A DNA stretch of 7,437 nucleotides from Lamprobacter sp964516305 (GCA_964516305.1 CAZEZH010000146.1:1-7437); one strand, 5' to 3'. Shown: positions 1 to 6,445, counted from the stretch's first letter. Notes: generated by a model not told the origin, from the letters alone. Program-made: numbers and translations.

Positions 1-822
1 ATCCACCAGCTCGTTGCCGCGCTCCCCGCAGCCGACATAGATGACGATATCGGCATTCGACCAGCGCGCGATCTGCTGCTGCACCACGGTCTTGCCGGCA
101 CCAAAGGGGCCAGGCACCGCGCCCTTGCCGCCCTTGAGCTGCGGGAAGAAGCTGTCGATGACGCGCTGGCCGGTGATCAATGGGGAGATGCCATCGTTGC
201 GCTTCAGATAGGGGCGCGGTTTGCGCACCGGCCAGCGGTGGAATAGCCTCAATCGATGGCTTTGGCCATGGCGGTCGCGGAGATGGCCGATGGTCGCTTC
301 GATCTCATAGTCGCCCGATGGGGTCAGTTCGGTCAGCTCGCCTTCAAGCCCCGGCGGAACCAGGATCTTGTGCTTAACGGTCTCGGTCTCTTGGACGAAG
401 CCGAGCACAGTACCGGGACCGATCTGTTGGCCAGGCTCGAGTTCTGGATTCGGGTCGAACTCCCATTTTCGCTCCCGGTCTAGCCCGGGCAGCGCGAGGC
501 CACGTCGGATATAGTCGCCGGACTGGAGCGCGATCTGCTCCAACGGGCGCTGGATGCCGTCGAAGATGCCACCGAGCAGGCCCGGACCGAGTTCGACCGA
601 TAGCGGCCAGCCGAGTCCCTCGGCGGGCTCACCGGGCCGCACGCCGTCGGTGCTCTCATAGGTTTGAACCGTTGCTTCACGGCCATTCAGCGAGATGACC
701 TCGCCGACCAGCCCAAGCTTGCCAATCTTGACCTGCTCGCCGCTGCGGATACCAGGCAGATCGATGGTCACGATAGGCCCGTTGATTACTCGCACAAAGC
801 CTTGATTGTTACGCTCACTCAT
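1..822 (-). CDS. atpA: V/A-type ATPase catalytic subunit A (partial, N-terminal 274 residues)
   Basis: This is the nucleotide-hydrolysing or ATP-synthesising subunit of the cytoplasmic V1/A1 head, which forms a hexamer with subunit B. I translated the open frame by hand from the ATG at 822; it stays open to the window edge, so the C-terminal half is missing. The beginning (GFVRVINGPIVTIDLPG) is the beta-barrel typical of rotary ATPase A/B subunits. The motif ELGPGLLGGIFDGIQRPL, near residues 77-94, is the classic A-subunit signature and leads into the 'non-homologous' insertion of V/A-type A subunits (about 110-190). The Walker A P-loop GPFGAGKT is at residues 238-245 (positions 88-111), followed by VIYVGCGERGNE. 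The start lies 5 nt after the end of the subunit E gene, so translation is probably coupled to it. The family assignment is very secure; V/A-type rather than F-type is shown by the insertion and the GPFGAGKT form of the loop. Confidence 0.97.
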   Translation of the reverse strand, partial: MSERNNQGFVRVINGPIVTIDLPGIRSGEQVKIGKLGLVGEVISLNGREATVQTYESTDGVRPGEPAEGLGWPLSVELGPGLLGGIFDGIQRPLEQIALQSGDYIRRGLALPGLDRERKWEFDPNPELEPGQQIGPGTVLGFVQETETVKHKILVPPGLEGELTELTPSGDYEIEATIGHLRDRHGQSHRLRLFHRWPVRKPRPYLKRNDGISPLITGQRVIDSFFPQLKGGKGAVPGPFGAGKTVVQQQIARWSNADIVIYVGCGERGNELVD

Positions 823-827
823 CTCGA

Positions 828-1469
828 TCAGCCCCCGAAGATACTACCGGTCTCAAAGCCGCTCGGCACAAGCCGCTCCAAGATGACCTGCTGCAGCTGC
901 GCCCGCAAGCGCTCTAAGCGCCCTTCGACGGTGTTGTCGACCCGGATGCGCCCGTCGCTGCTCTCGACCATGACGCCACCGAGGACCTCGATCGGCTCAT
1001 CGCTGAGCTTGACCTCGGCTCGGCTCGGTAACGAGCCCTGAACCTCCGTCCAGTGTGACTTCAGTAGTTTCAGATCGGCGCTATTGGCACGCACCTCCAA
1101 CTCCTTGTGCTCAATCTCGCCGAGGGCGGCCTCGATGAGGCCGGTTAATACCTTCAGGTACGCCGAGCGATCCTCGCAATAGGCACGCATCTGCTCGCCA
1201 AGGCGTCCCTCGACATCGCGCACCAGATTCCAACGCACCAGGTCTAAATGGCTTTGAAGCTTCAACTCCTCGGCCTGGACCTGCTGTCGGTAGGCCCGAT
1301 CGCCCAGCGTTTTGGCGATCGCTTCCTCGCGCTGCTCGCGCAGGCGCAGTTTCTCCGCAGCCTCCCGCAGAATGGTGTCGCGCGAGCGCTGCGCTCGCTC
1401 GCGATATTCTTTGGCCAGGCGCTCGGCGCGGGCCAGGATGGCGTTCTCGAGCTGATCTGCTTGTGTCAC
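828..1469 (-). CDS. atpE: V/A-type ATPase peripheral-stalk subunit E
   Basis: Subunit E pairs with the small G/H subunit to form the stator stalk that holds the catalytic head against rotation. The 213-residue product has the family's usual size and two-part build. Residues about 1-75 are a charged, heptad-like helix rich in Ala, Glu, Arg and Gln (for example LENAILARAERLAKEY), and the rest is the mixed alpha/beta head-binding domain. The end of that domain carries the signature GGVMVESSDGRIRVDNT followed by a helix (EGRLERLRAQLQQVILERL). The start is GTG, and this GTG overlaps the TGA of the subunit F gene (GTGA). An AAGGA ribosome-binding site lies 6 nt upstream, inside the F gene, which supports this start. 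The symbol follows V-type naming and should not be confused with the F-type c subunit, also called atpE. Confidence 0.94.
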   Translation of the reverse strand: MTQADQLENAILARAERLAKEYRERAQRSRDTILREAAEKLRLREQREEAIAKTLGDRAYRQQVQAEELKLQSHLDLVRWNLVRDVEGRLGEQMRAYCEDRSAYLKVLTGLIEAALGEIEHKELEVRANSADLKLLKSHWTEVQGSLPSRAEVKLSDEPIEVLGGVMVESSDGRIRVDNTVEGRLERLRAQLQQVILERLVPSGFETGSIFGG

Positions 1470-1873
1470 GTCGAGTCCTTGGTAGCGGTCGGTTGCATGA
1501 GGTTGGCCCCGCCGAACATGCTCGCGAGCCGGTCAGCGACCTCACTGCCCAGCTTCGGCGGCGCGGCGAGCGCCGGCACAGCGACGACGACGATGCGCCC
1601 GCCCTCGCGGCGGACGCGTTTCAGGTGCTCGACATCCATCTGCATCACAGCGTCATCGACAATCACGAAGGCCATATCGCGCGCGGCGAGCAACTCGCGA
1701 AACACCCGATCGACCGTGGCTGGTTCCGGGTTTGGATAGGTCTCGAAGCCGATCACGCTGAAGCCCTCGGCAAGGCTGTCGTCGCCGAGAAAAAGCATCC
1801 GCGTGGGCGGGGCTTGCGTGCCGGAAGCCGCATGAGAGCTGGCCGGGCTGGCGCTTGAGTCGGTCTCACTCAT
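1466..1873 (-). CDS. atpF: V/A-type ATPase central-stalk subunit F
   Basis: Subunit F is a small Rossmann-like protein that sits on the central rotor shaft with subunit D. The 135-residue product contains the family core from about residue 26: a first strand and loop (MLFLGDDSLAEGFSVIGFE), a middle strand MAFVIVDDAVM, a strand GGRIVVVAVPAL, and the C-terminal helix region SEVADRLASMFGG. The usual family length is near 100 residues. The excess is an N-terminal stretch of about 25 residues rich in Ser, Ala, Thr and Pro that looks disordered. The ATG at 1873 has no clear Shine-Dalgarno sequence. Met26 (ATG at 1798-1796) is an alternative start that matches the family's usual N-terminus. The gene lies 37 nt after K and overlaps E by 4 nt. 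Assignment rests on core motifs and position in the operon. Confidence 0.88.
   Translation of the reverse strand: MSETDSSASPASSHAASGTQAPPTRMLFLGDDSLAEGFSVIGFETYPNPEPATVDRVFRELLAARDMAFVIVDDAVMQMDVEHLKRVRREGGRIVVVAVPALAAPPKLGSEVADRLASMFGGANLMQPTATKDST
1476..1480 (-). promoter_or_regulatory. Ribosome-binding site for subunit E
   Basis: AAGGA on the minus strand, 6 nt before the GTG start at 1469 and inside the last codons of the F gene. It decides the choice of the GTG start, since no ATG is near. Together with the GTGA overlap it suggests that E is translated by ribosomes finishing F. Confidence 0.6.
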
Positions 1874-1910
1874 GGGGGCTAAGTGTGTCGCCGGTAGAGG
1901 GCATGATTGC

Positions 1911-2369
1911 TCAAATGCGGTTCAACAGCAGGATCGAGATGACCAGACCGTAGATTGCAATACCCTCGGCAAGGCCGAGGTAAATCAGCGAGCGGCCAAG
2001 ATTCTCGGGCTTCTCGGTGATGGCGGCGAGCGAGGCGGCGCCGATGGGGCCGACTGCGATCCCGGCAGCAATGGTCGAGAAGGCCGTTGGGATGCCAGCG
2101 CCGAGGATGGCTAGGCCCATGCCCACCGACATCTCGCGTACCGTCTCGGTCACTGCGATCTCCGTATCGACCTCGGCGAAGGCCTCGCCAATCCCGAAGC
2201 TAAGCAGTGCGATCTGGGCACCGACAAAGACCATCAGTTGGACGCCCATCGCCGGCGTAGCCCAACGAGGAAGACGCAACAGGGGTTCTGCTGGGCGCAT
2301 TTCGAGCGCAATACCGGTCAGGATGAGGCCGATGATTGCGAAGGACATCAGGGCAACGAGCCAGTACAT
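1911..2369 (-). CDS. atpK: V/A-type ATPase membrane rotor (c-ring) subunit K
   Basis: This is the proteolipid that forms the rotating ion-carrying ring in the membrane. The 152-residue product is very hydrophobic with four predicted membrane helices, at about residues 3-22, 38-60, 83-107 and 127-149. The second hairpin is the recognisable c-type unit: a small-residue-rich helix (GLAILGAGIPTAFSTIAAG), a polar turn TEKPENLGR, and the last helix with the ion-binding glutamate in LGLAEGIAIYGLVIS (Glu135, codon 1965-1967). The first hairpin is divergent and has no equivalent carboxylate inside a helix, as is usual for V-type proteolipids with one site per four helices. The ATG at 2369 is chosen because a GGAG ribosome-binding site lies 6 nt before it; the frame stays open further upstream, but that part lies in the I gene and the spacer and does not look like protein. 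The gene lies 79 nt after I and 37 nt before F. Confidence 0.94.
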   Translation of the reverse strand: MYWLVALMSFAIIGLILTGIALEMRPAEPLLRLPRWATPAMGVQLMVFVGAQIALLSFGIGEAFAEVDTEIAVTETVREMSVGMGLAILGAGIPTAFSTIAAGIAVGPIGAASLAAITEKPENLGRSLIYLGLAEGIAIYGLVISILLLNRI

Positions 2370-2375
2370 GGGGGA

Positions 2376-2379
2376 CTCC
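2376..2379 (-). promoter_or_regulatory. Ribosome-binding site for subunit K
   Basis: GGAG on the minus strand, 6 nt before the ATG at 2369. It fixes the start of K within a longer open frame. It is one of the clearest Shine-Dalgarno sequences in the operon, consistent with the many K copies needed per ATPase. Confidence 0.6.
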
Positions 2380-2423
2380 GTGAAAGCTGAATGGGGACGG
2401 GAGAACAGGGTTGGGTTCAGGCA

Positions 2424-2435
2424 GCGCTTAAGCGC
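2424..2435. repeat. 12-bp perfect palindrome in the I-K spacer
   Basis: GCGCTTAAGCGC reads the same on both strands and lies in the 79-nt gap between the genes for I and K, the widest gap in the ATPase operon. As RNA it could form only a 4-bp GCGC stem with a TTAA loop, too small for a convincing terminator, and no T-run follows. It could be an mRNA processing or protein-binding site, or chance. The sequence is certain; any function is not. Confidence 0.35.
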
Positions 2436-2448
2436 CCTCGGGTAACGT

Positions 2449-4572
2449 TCACTTGGTCGTTGTGCTCGCGTTTGAGGCGTGCGCAGGGCGAAGGCGCAGT
2501 GGCGCGAACTCATGGCCGTCGCCAGAGAAGTAGCGCGAGAAGCCCTCGTAGTACTGCAAGCGCATGACCTGAATGGCGACGATGGCACCTTCGAGCACCA
2601 GCACGAAGAGGTTGCCGAGGATGACGGTGATCACATGGCCGGTGGTTCCCATCATCGCGGCCAGGGTCAGCACCGCGATGGAGAGTGCGGCGTGATTCAG
2701 GCTGAAGGCGGCAACGCGCAGGAACGAGAGGGTGTTGGAGATATACCCAATCACGGTTTCCAGCGTCTCGATGAACACCACCAGGATCTTCTCGCCGATG
2801 GGTGCTTTCATGTGCGACCAAGCATATCCAGCAAGTGTCATCAGCGCGCCGATCACCAGCACCAGAGGTCCAGTGCCGAAGCTACTACTGGTGGCGATGC
2901 CGACCGCGCCCCAGACTAGGGCCAGATAGAACACCAGGTTGATCAGGCCATGGTGGCCAAAGATTGCCGAGCCGAGATCCTTGACCGCGAATCGGTTGTA
3001 GATGGCCAGTCCGCAGGCGATGGCGATAAATAGCACGCCGTAGCCGAGCGCGATCTGTAGCATCAGGATCGGGTGATGGATCGGGCTCTTCCAGAGCGCA
3101 GGCAGGATCTCCTCGTAGCCGAAAATGCTGCCGTAGAGGACGCCAAACAGCATCGATGAGACGCCGGCCATGACGCCAAAGCGATAAAAGCGACCGAGCT
3201 TGGCGCGGAAGACCCAGGCCACGCCGGCGATCACCGCACCCTGGCCGATGTCGCCGAACATGGAGCCAAACATTAGCAGGAAGGTCACCGCAAACAGCGG
3301 CGTCGGGTCCACCTCCCCGTACTGCGGGATGCCATATTGCTTGACCAGCATCGCGAAAGGCGCGAGCAGGTGATTGCTGGACGGTACCGTCGGCACCAGC
3401 GGGCGCTCGGCGGGTTTTGGGTCGCGGTTCTCAAGCTCGAATGGCAGCGCCAGGCTGGAGCCTAGGCGTGCCTTGAGATCCTCGAGCGCGCGCGCCGGAA
3501 CCCAGCCGCAGACCACGGCCAGATGGCCGGCGCTGCGGATCGAAGGGTCTAGGGTGACGAAGGGGGCCGCCATCAGCAGGGCTTGACGAGCCGAGTGAAG
3601 AAAGGCCCGATGCGTCTGCTCCCAGGCCGTGACCTCGGCGCTCAGGGCATCGCGCTCGGCCTGCAGGCGGGTGCGCTCAACGGCTAGCTCGTCGTACTTG
3701 TGCTCTGGGCTGGCGTCCTCGAGCCCGGCCGGGATTGGGATGGGTTGAAAGCTCGCGGAGCTGAGCACAGAGGCCAACTGGCTTTCTTTCTCTCCGCGTG
3801 GCCCGACGATGACCACATGGGTGTTTTGATCGCGCTCCAGATAGGTGAAAAGTAGGTGGTCAGCCAGGGTTACCGCGCCTTGCAGACGACTGACGTTCTC
3901 GCGTGGCACCACGCCGACATAGAAGTCGAGGAAACGGGTCTTGTTGCGGAGCGCCCCGAGGTCGATGTTCAGGTTGCTGAAATTCTCTAGCGATGCCTGC
4001 TGCTCGCGGATGAAACGATCCTGTTCGTCGATGCGCCGGAAGCCTTCCTCGAAGCGGGAGGCCTCGGCCCAGCGCTCGGTCAGCTGTTCATTGATCGCGT
4101 GTAGCTCCTTGGGCTCGATCACCCGTACCTCACCGAGATCCGGCTCCTCTTCGACCGATACCACCTTGGCGATCTTCTCGAGCCGGGCATGCGCCTGCTG
4201 ATAGATATCGCGATAGTCGCGGCCCGGGATACCGCTGAGCAGCTGCTCTTCTGGCGGCCGGGTATCTGGGTGAAAGCTTTCTGTCTCTGCCAGGGTGAGC
4301 GATGCCTGCGGCAGATCGTCGGTGATGACCAACAATCTGACATGCCTCATCGGCAGCGGACGTAGCCGGATCTCACGCCAGACCTCGGCGGATCGCAGTT
4401 GTTGCCAAGCGCGGGCGATCTGGATGGAGGCGCTCCTCAGTGCCGGGCCGACCTGAGCAGCTGCGGCCCTGAGTCGGGGCTCGGTCTTTGCCCACAGTGC
4501 CTGTGCCATCGCCCATAGCGCTAGCAGTTGCTGCTTGAAGGCCGCTGTGAGCTGTTGTCTCGTGCTTGACAT
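2449..4572 (-). CDS. atpI: V/A-type ATPase membrane stator subunit I (a subunit)
   Basis: Subunit I carries the ion half-channels next to the K ring and anchors the peripheral stalks. The 707-residue product has a long cytoplasmic N-terminal half with helical hairpin stretches, then about eight membrane helices from roughly residue 426 to 672. Signatures seen are VDPTPLFAVTFLLMFGSMFGD followed by IGQG in the first membrane region, and NTLSFLRVAAFSLNHAALS. The latter contains the essential channel arginine, Arg619 (codon 2716-2718), equivalent to Arg735 of yeast Vph1. A second conserved basic residue, Arg671 in VMRLQYYEGFSRYF, ends the last helix. The ATG at 4572 is the first after the C gene (gap 49 nt) but has no clear ribosome-binding site. 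It gives a 74-residue Ala/Gln/Leu/Trp-rich extension before MRHVRLLVITDDLPQA, where family members normally begin. Met75 (ATG at 4350) is the alternative but would leave a 271-nt gap. Confidence 0.95.
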   Translation of the reverse strand: MSSTRQQLTAAFKQQLLALWAMAQALWAKTEPRLRAAAAQVGPALRSASIQIARAWQQLRSAEVWREIRLRPLPMRHVRLLVITDDLPQASLTLAETESFHPDTRPPEEQLLSGIPGRDYRDIYQQAHARLEKIAKVVSVEEEPDLGEVRVIEPKELHAINEQLTERWAEASRFEEGFRRIDEQDRFIREQQASLENFSNLNIDLGALRNKTRFLDFYVGVVPRENVSRLQGAVTLADHLLFTYLERDQNTHVVIVGPRGEKESQLASVLSSASFQPIPIPAGLEDASPEHKYDELAVERTRLQAERDALSAEVTAWEQTHRAFLHSARQALLMAAPFVTLDPSIRSAGHLAVVCGWVPARALEDLKARLGSSLALPFELENRDPKPAERPLVPTVPSSNHLLAPFAMLVKQYGIPQYGEVDPTPLFAVTFLLMFGSMFGDIGQGAVIAGVAWVFRAKLGRFYRFGVMAGVSSMLFGVLYGSIFGYEEILPALWKSPIHHPILMLQIALGYGVLFIAIACGLAIYNRFAVKDLGSAIFGHHGLINLVFYLALVWGAVGIATSSSFGTGPLVLVIGALMTLAGYAWSHMKAPIGEKILVVFIETLETVIGYISNTLSFLRVAAFSLNHAALSIAVLTLAAMMGTTGHVITVILGNLFVLVLEGAIVAIQVMRLQYYEGFSRYFSGDGHEFAPLRLRPAHASNASTTTK

Positions 4573-4621
4573 CAGGATCGGTTGCGCTTTGTTGCAATCG
4601 GTGACTAGGCCTGGTCCGCCA

Positions 4622-5671
4622 TCAGGCGGCGGACTGCAGCTGCAGCGGGCAATCCGGGGGATGCGCTTCAACGGCGATCTCGACAAGCTCGCGCGGCAGT
4701 CCGAGCAGTTGCCCTTGCACCAAGGAAAAGAGCATGAGCACGCCGTGCTCACGCAGGATCAGATAGGCGAGGGCGCGAGCAACACCGGAATGTCCCTTGG
4801 CCAGGATACGACGGGACTCATGAGTGACATGACCACCAAGGCGCTGCTGCACCTCGATCAGGCTTTGACTACCGGCAAGCGCGGTGTTCAATGGCTCCGG
4901 CAGTGCGGCGATGATCTCCTCGAGGCTGTCGAGGTTCACCAGACTGAGGAGCCGATCGCGATGCAGCAGGCGCACCGAGGGCACCAGCTGATAGAAGGTC
5001 TCGCTCGGCGAGAGTCCGTAGGAGAAGCGGAAACGCAACAGCCATAGTAGTCCCACCCGATCGAGTACCGCACCTAGCAGTTGCTTCAACTCGTCTTGGT
5101 TGCTCTCGTGCACCTGCTGCAGCCGACGCGTCATCTCTGCGTAGTAGCGCTGGTCGATCGCAGCTTCGAGGGCGAAGGGGTCGCGCTTTTGTTCGAACAC
5201 CTCGCGTCCTTGCTTGGCGATCAGGCTGTAGGGGCCTTGCTCCAGCTTGCGCAGCAGCTCTAGGACGCCTTCAGCCTGGAATAGGTCCTGCTGTGGCAGG
5301 CGCACATGGGCCGGTAGCTCGTACAGGTTGGCGCGGATTTCGGCCTGGTTTAATTCGTAAAGCTTGCCGCGCAGCAGCGTCTTGAGGTTGAAGAGGGCGT
5401 ATTTTCGGCCCCAGGCCAAGATCAGCCCTGCCTCCGCAGCGGCCATCGGGCGGATCAGGATGCGCAGCTCGTTGAGCAGGGTATTGATCAGCGCCTGCTT
5501 GACGCTGCGGCTCTTGGCGCGGCGATCCAGCGGCTCTTCCAACAAACGCTCGAGCCCGAAGCGCTGGGCCAGCTCTGATAGGGAGAGACCGCAAAGGTCG
5601 ATGACCTCATCGGGCTCAATCAGGCGCTCGGTCATGGCCGAGACGCGGGTATTCAGATAGGGCTCGCGCAT
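4622..5671 (-). CDS. atpC: V/A-type ATPase subunit C (d/AC39 family)
   Basis: Subunit C is the socket that joins the central shaft (D/F) to the membrane K ring. The 349-residue product is almost entirely helical and of normal family length. The start YLNTRVSAMTERLI is the typical opening of bacterial members, and the repeated helical-bundle units follow. Stretches such as ILAWGRKYALFNLKTLLRGK and IDQRYYAEMTRR are typical for the AC39 family. The ATG at 5671 is preferred; Met13 is a weaker alternative because it would cut the conserved YLNTR opening. No strong Shine-Dalgarno is visible. The gene follows G/H by 24 nt and precedes I by 49 nt. An identity outside this family is unlikely. Confidence 0.93.
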   Translation of the reverse strand: MREPYLNTRVSAMTERLIEPDEVIDLCGLSLSELAQRFGLERLLEEPLDRRAKSRSVKQALINTLLNELRILIRPMAAAEAGLILAWGRKYALFNLKTLLRGKLYELNQAEIRANLYELPAHVRLPQQDLFQAEGVLELLRKLEQGPYSLIAKQGREVFEQKRDPFALEAAIDQRYYAEMTRRLQQVHESNQDELKQLLGAVLDRVGLLWLLRFRFSYGLSPSETFYQLVPSVRLLHRDRLLSLVNLDSLEEIIAALPEPLNTALAGSQSLIEVQQRLGGHVTHESRRILAKGHSGVARALAYLILREHGVLMLFSLVQGQLLGLPRELVEIAVEAHPPDCPLQLQSAA

Positions 5672-5695
5672 GTGGCTAGTCGTGGTCCGAGGCGC

Positions 5696-6013
5696 TCAGC
5701 GCCGCGTATCGAGAAGCAATGCGAAAGCCGCTTCAAGAGCCTCTTGCTCGCGCTGCTCAGCAGTCTCGCGCAACTGCACATGACGTTCTTCATAGCGCCG
5801 CTTGAGTTCGGCGACGGTCTGCTCAGCTCGTTCTTCGGCCTTACTGATGAAGCTCCGATGCAGGTCTGGGATGCGGGCTGTAAAGCGCTCGTCTTCAGTT
5901 CTCGCATCACGGAACGCCGCTTGAATGATGCGTTCTTGTTCTTGCTCAGCCTCGACGGCGAGCTTCTCGGCCTTCATTTCGGCATCAAGGAGGCGTTTCA
6001 GCGTATCGTCCAT
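5696..6013 (-). CDS. atpH: V/A-type ATPase peripheral-stalk subunit G/H
   Basis: A 105-residue, highly charged protein that is almost one continuous coiled coil, the expected partner of subunit E in the stator stalk. It opens with MDDTLKRLLDAEMKAEKLA, a typical start for bacterial G/H subunits, where the LLDAE...A..L pattern marks the helix that wraps around E. Most of the remainder is Glu/Arg/Gln/Ala-rich heptads (AEERAEQTVAELKRRYEE), with a short break near FTARIPDLHRSF. It is the first gene of the operon, and the divergent spacer lies upstream of it. A weak AGG lies a few bases before the ATG at 6013. Coiled coils are easily misassigned by sequence alone; the opening motif and the 24-nt spacing to subunit C make this identity likely. 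Confidence 0.85.
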   Translation of the reverse strand: MDDTLKRLLDAEMKAEKLAVEAEQEQERIIQAAFRDARTEDERFTARIPDLHRSFISKAEERAEQTVAELKRRYEERHVQLRETAEQREQEALEAAFALLLDTRR

Positions 6014-6307
6014 CGGTGCCTGCGGATCAAGCTAGAGGTTGGCGAGGGGGCGAATGTGTTTGTCGCGAGCGCAGGGTAACCCAATCGGGTGCTTCGTTGG
6101 CAGTTCTTCGCAACGACCATTGCCGTAGGTCAGCGAGGCTGGCGCTGGCCGCGAGCGTGTCTCTTCGTTGCGCTAGGCTGTGCGTCGAGTCGTTTCCCAC
6201 TGGCTCACAAGGAGATCGACAGCTAATATTCCCACGTCGAGCAGGCGGCTGCCAAGTGCTGAGCAAGTGCCGAGCGATTTATCGACCCGCAGGCCAACGA
6301 GATCCCA
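6014..6307. other. Divergent intergenic region
   Basis: This stretch separates the ATPase operon (leftward) from the small ORF and xpaC (rightward), so promoters for both are expected here. I see no convincing sigma-70 promoter. A TAATAT at 6224-6229 could be a poor plus-strand -10, but its -35 (around 6200-6205) matches badly. On the minus strand a TTGGCA (6255-6250) and TATTAG (6228-6223) are 21 bp apart, too far. It holds an 8-bp inverted repeat, CGCAACGA (6109-6116) and TCGTTGCG (6165-6172). A further TCGTTG copy at 6094-6099 could pair with the same left arm across an 11-nt loop. Open frames crossing the region look like random GC-rich translation. Confidence 0.6.
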
Positions 6308-6445
6308 ATGCCTAATAGTCCTCCCGTCGTCGAGCTCCCAACACGCGCTCCATCGCGGCCGAGCTTGGGTGCGCGTATCCTTGGGGCCTTTCTGCTGTTC
6401 TGGAGCCTGGGCTTGGTTTCTTGCCAGTCTTTGTTCTTTCTGTGA
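6308..6445 (+). CDS. Possible 45-residue small membrane or lipoprotein-like protein
   Basis: I do not recognise this ORF, and it may not be a gene. From the ATG at 6308 it encodes a polar, proline-rich start (about residues 1-20), then a hydrophobic segment (ARILGAFLLFWSLGLVSC, residues 22-39), ending six residues later in QSLFFL. LVSC resembles a lipoprotein signal-peptidase II box, but almost nothing would remain after cleavage, so a single membrane helix is equally possible. Its TGA overlaps the GTG proposed as xpaC start in a GTGA, the same junction as between F and E in the ATPase operon. Only a weak GAGA lies about 8 nt upstream of the ATG. Codon use does not contradict coding. It could be a leader that couples translation into xpaC, or chance. 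Confidence 0.35.
   Translation: MPNSPPVVELPTRAPSRPSLGARILGAFLLFWSLGLVSCQSLFFL

Noticed and set aside
1111..1545. Long minus-strand open frame overlapping subunits E and F in another frame
   Set aside because: The Arg/Ser/Pro-rich translation is the typical shadow of a GC-rich gene; the true frame has clear subunit E motifs.
2424..2435. The I-K palindrome as a transcription terminator
   Set aside because: The possible stem is only 4 bp and no T-run follows, and the operon clearly continues into K, F, E and A.
2370..2588. Upstream extension of subunit K (73 further codons in frame)
   Set aside because: The extra residues are Arg/Ser/Thr-rich, overlap the end of subunit I, and the GGAG site marks the ATG at 2369 as the start.
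4573..4752. Start of subunit I at the ATG at 4752
   Set aside because: It would overlap the end of the subunit C gene by about 130 nt with a Cys/Ser/Pro-rich stretch that resembles no subunit I.
4535..5047. 170-codon plus-strand open frame antisense to subunits C and I
   Set aside because: Antisense to two well-recognised genes and without recognisable features of its own.
6209..6214. AAGGAG Shine-Dalgarno-like sequence on the plus strand in the divergent spacer
   Set aside because: No ATG, GTG or TTG follows at 5-12 nt with a sensible reading frame, so it is probably chance.
6016..6315. A 99-codon plus-strand open frame across the spacer
   Set aside because: Its translation is Arg/Cys/Ser-rich without domain, membrane or repeat pattern, and it overlaps the expected promoter region; it looks like random GC-rich sequence.
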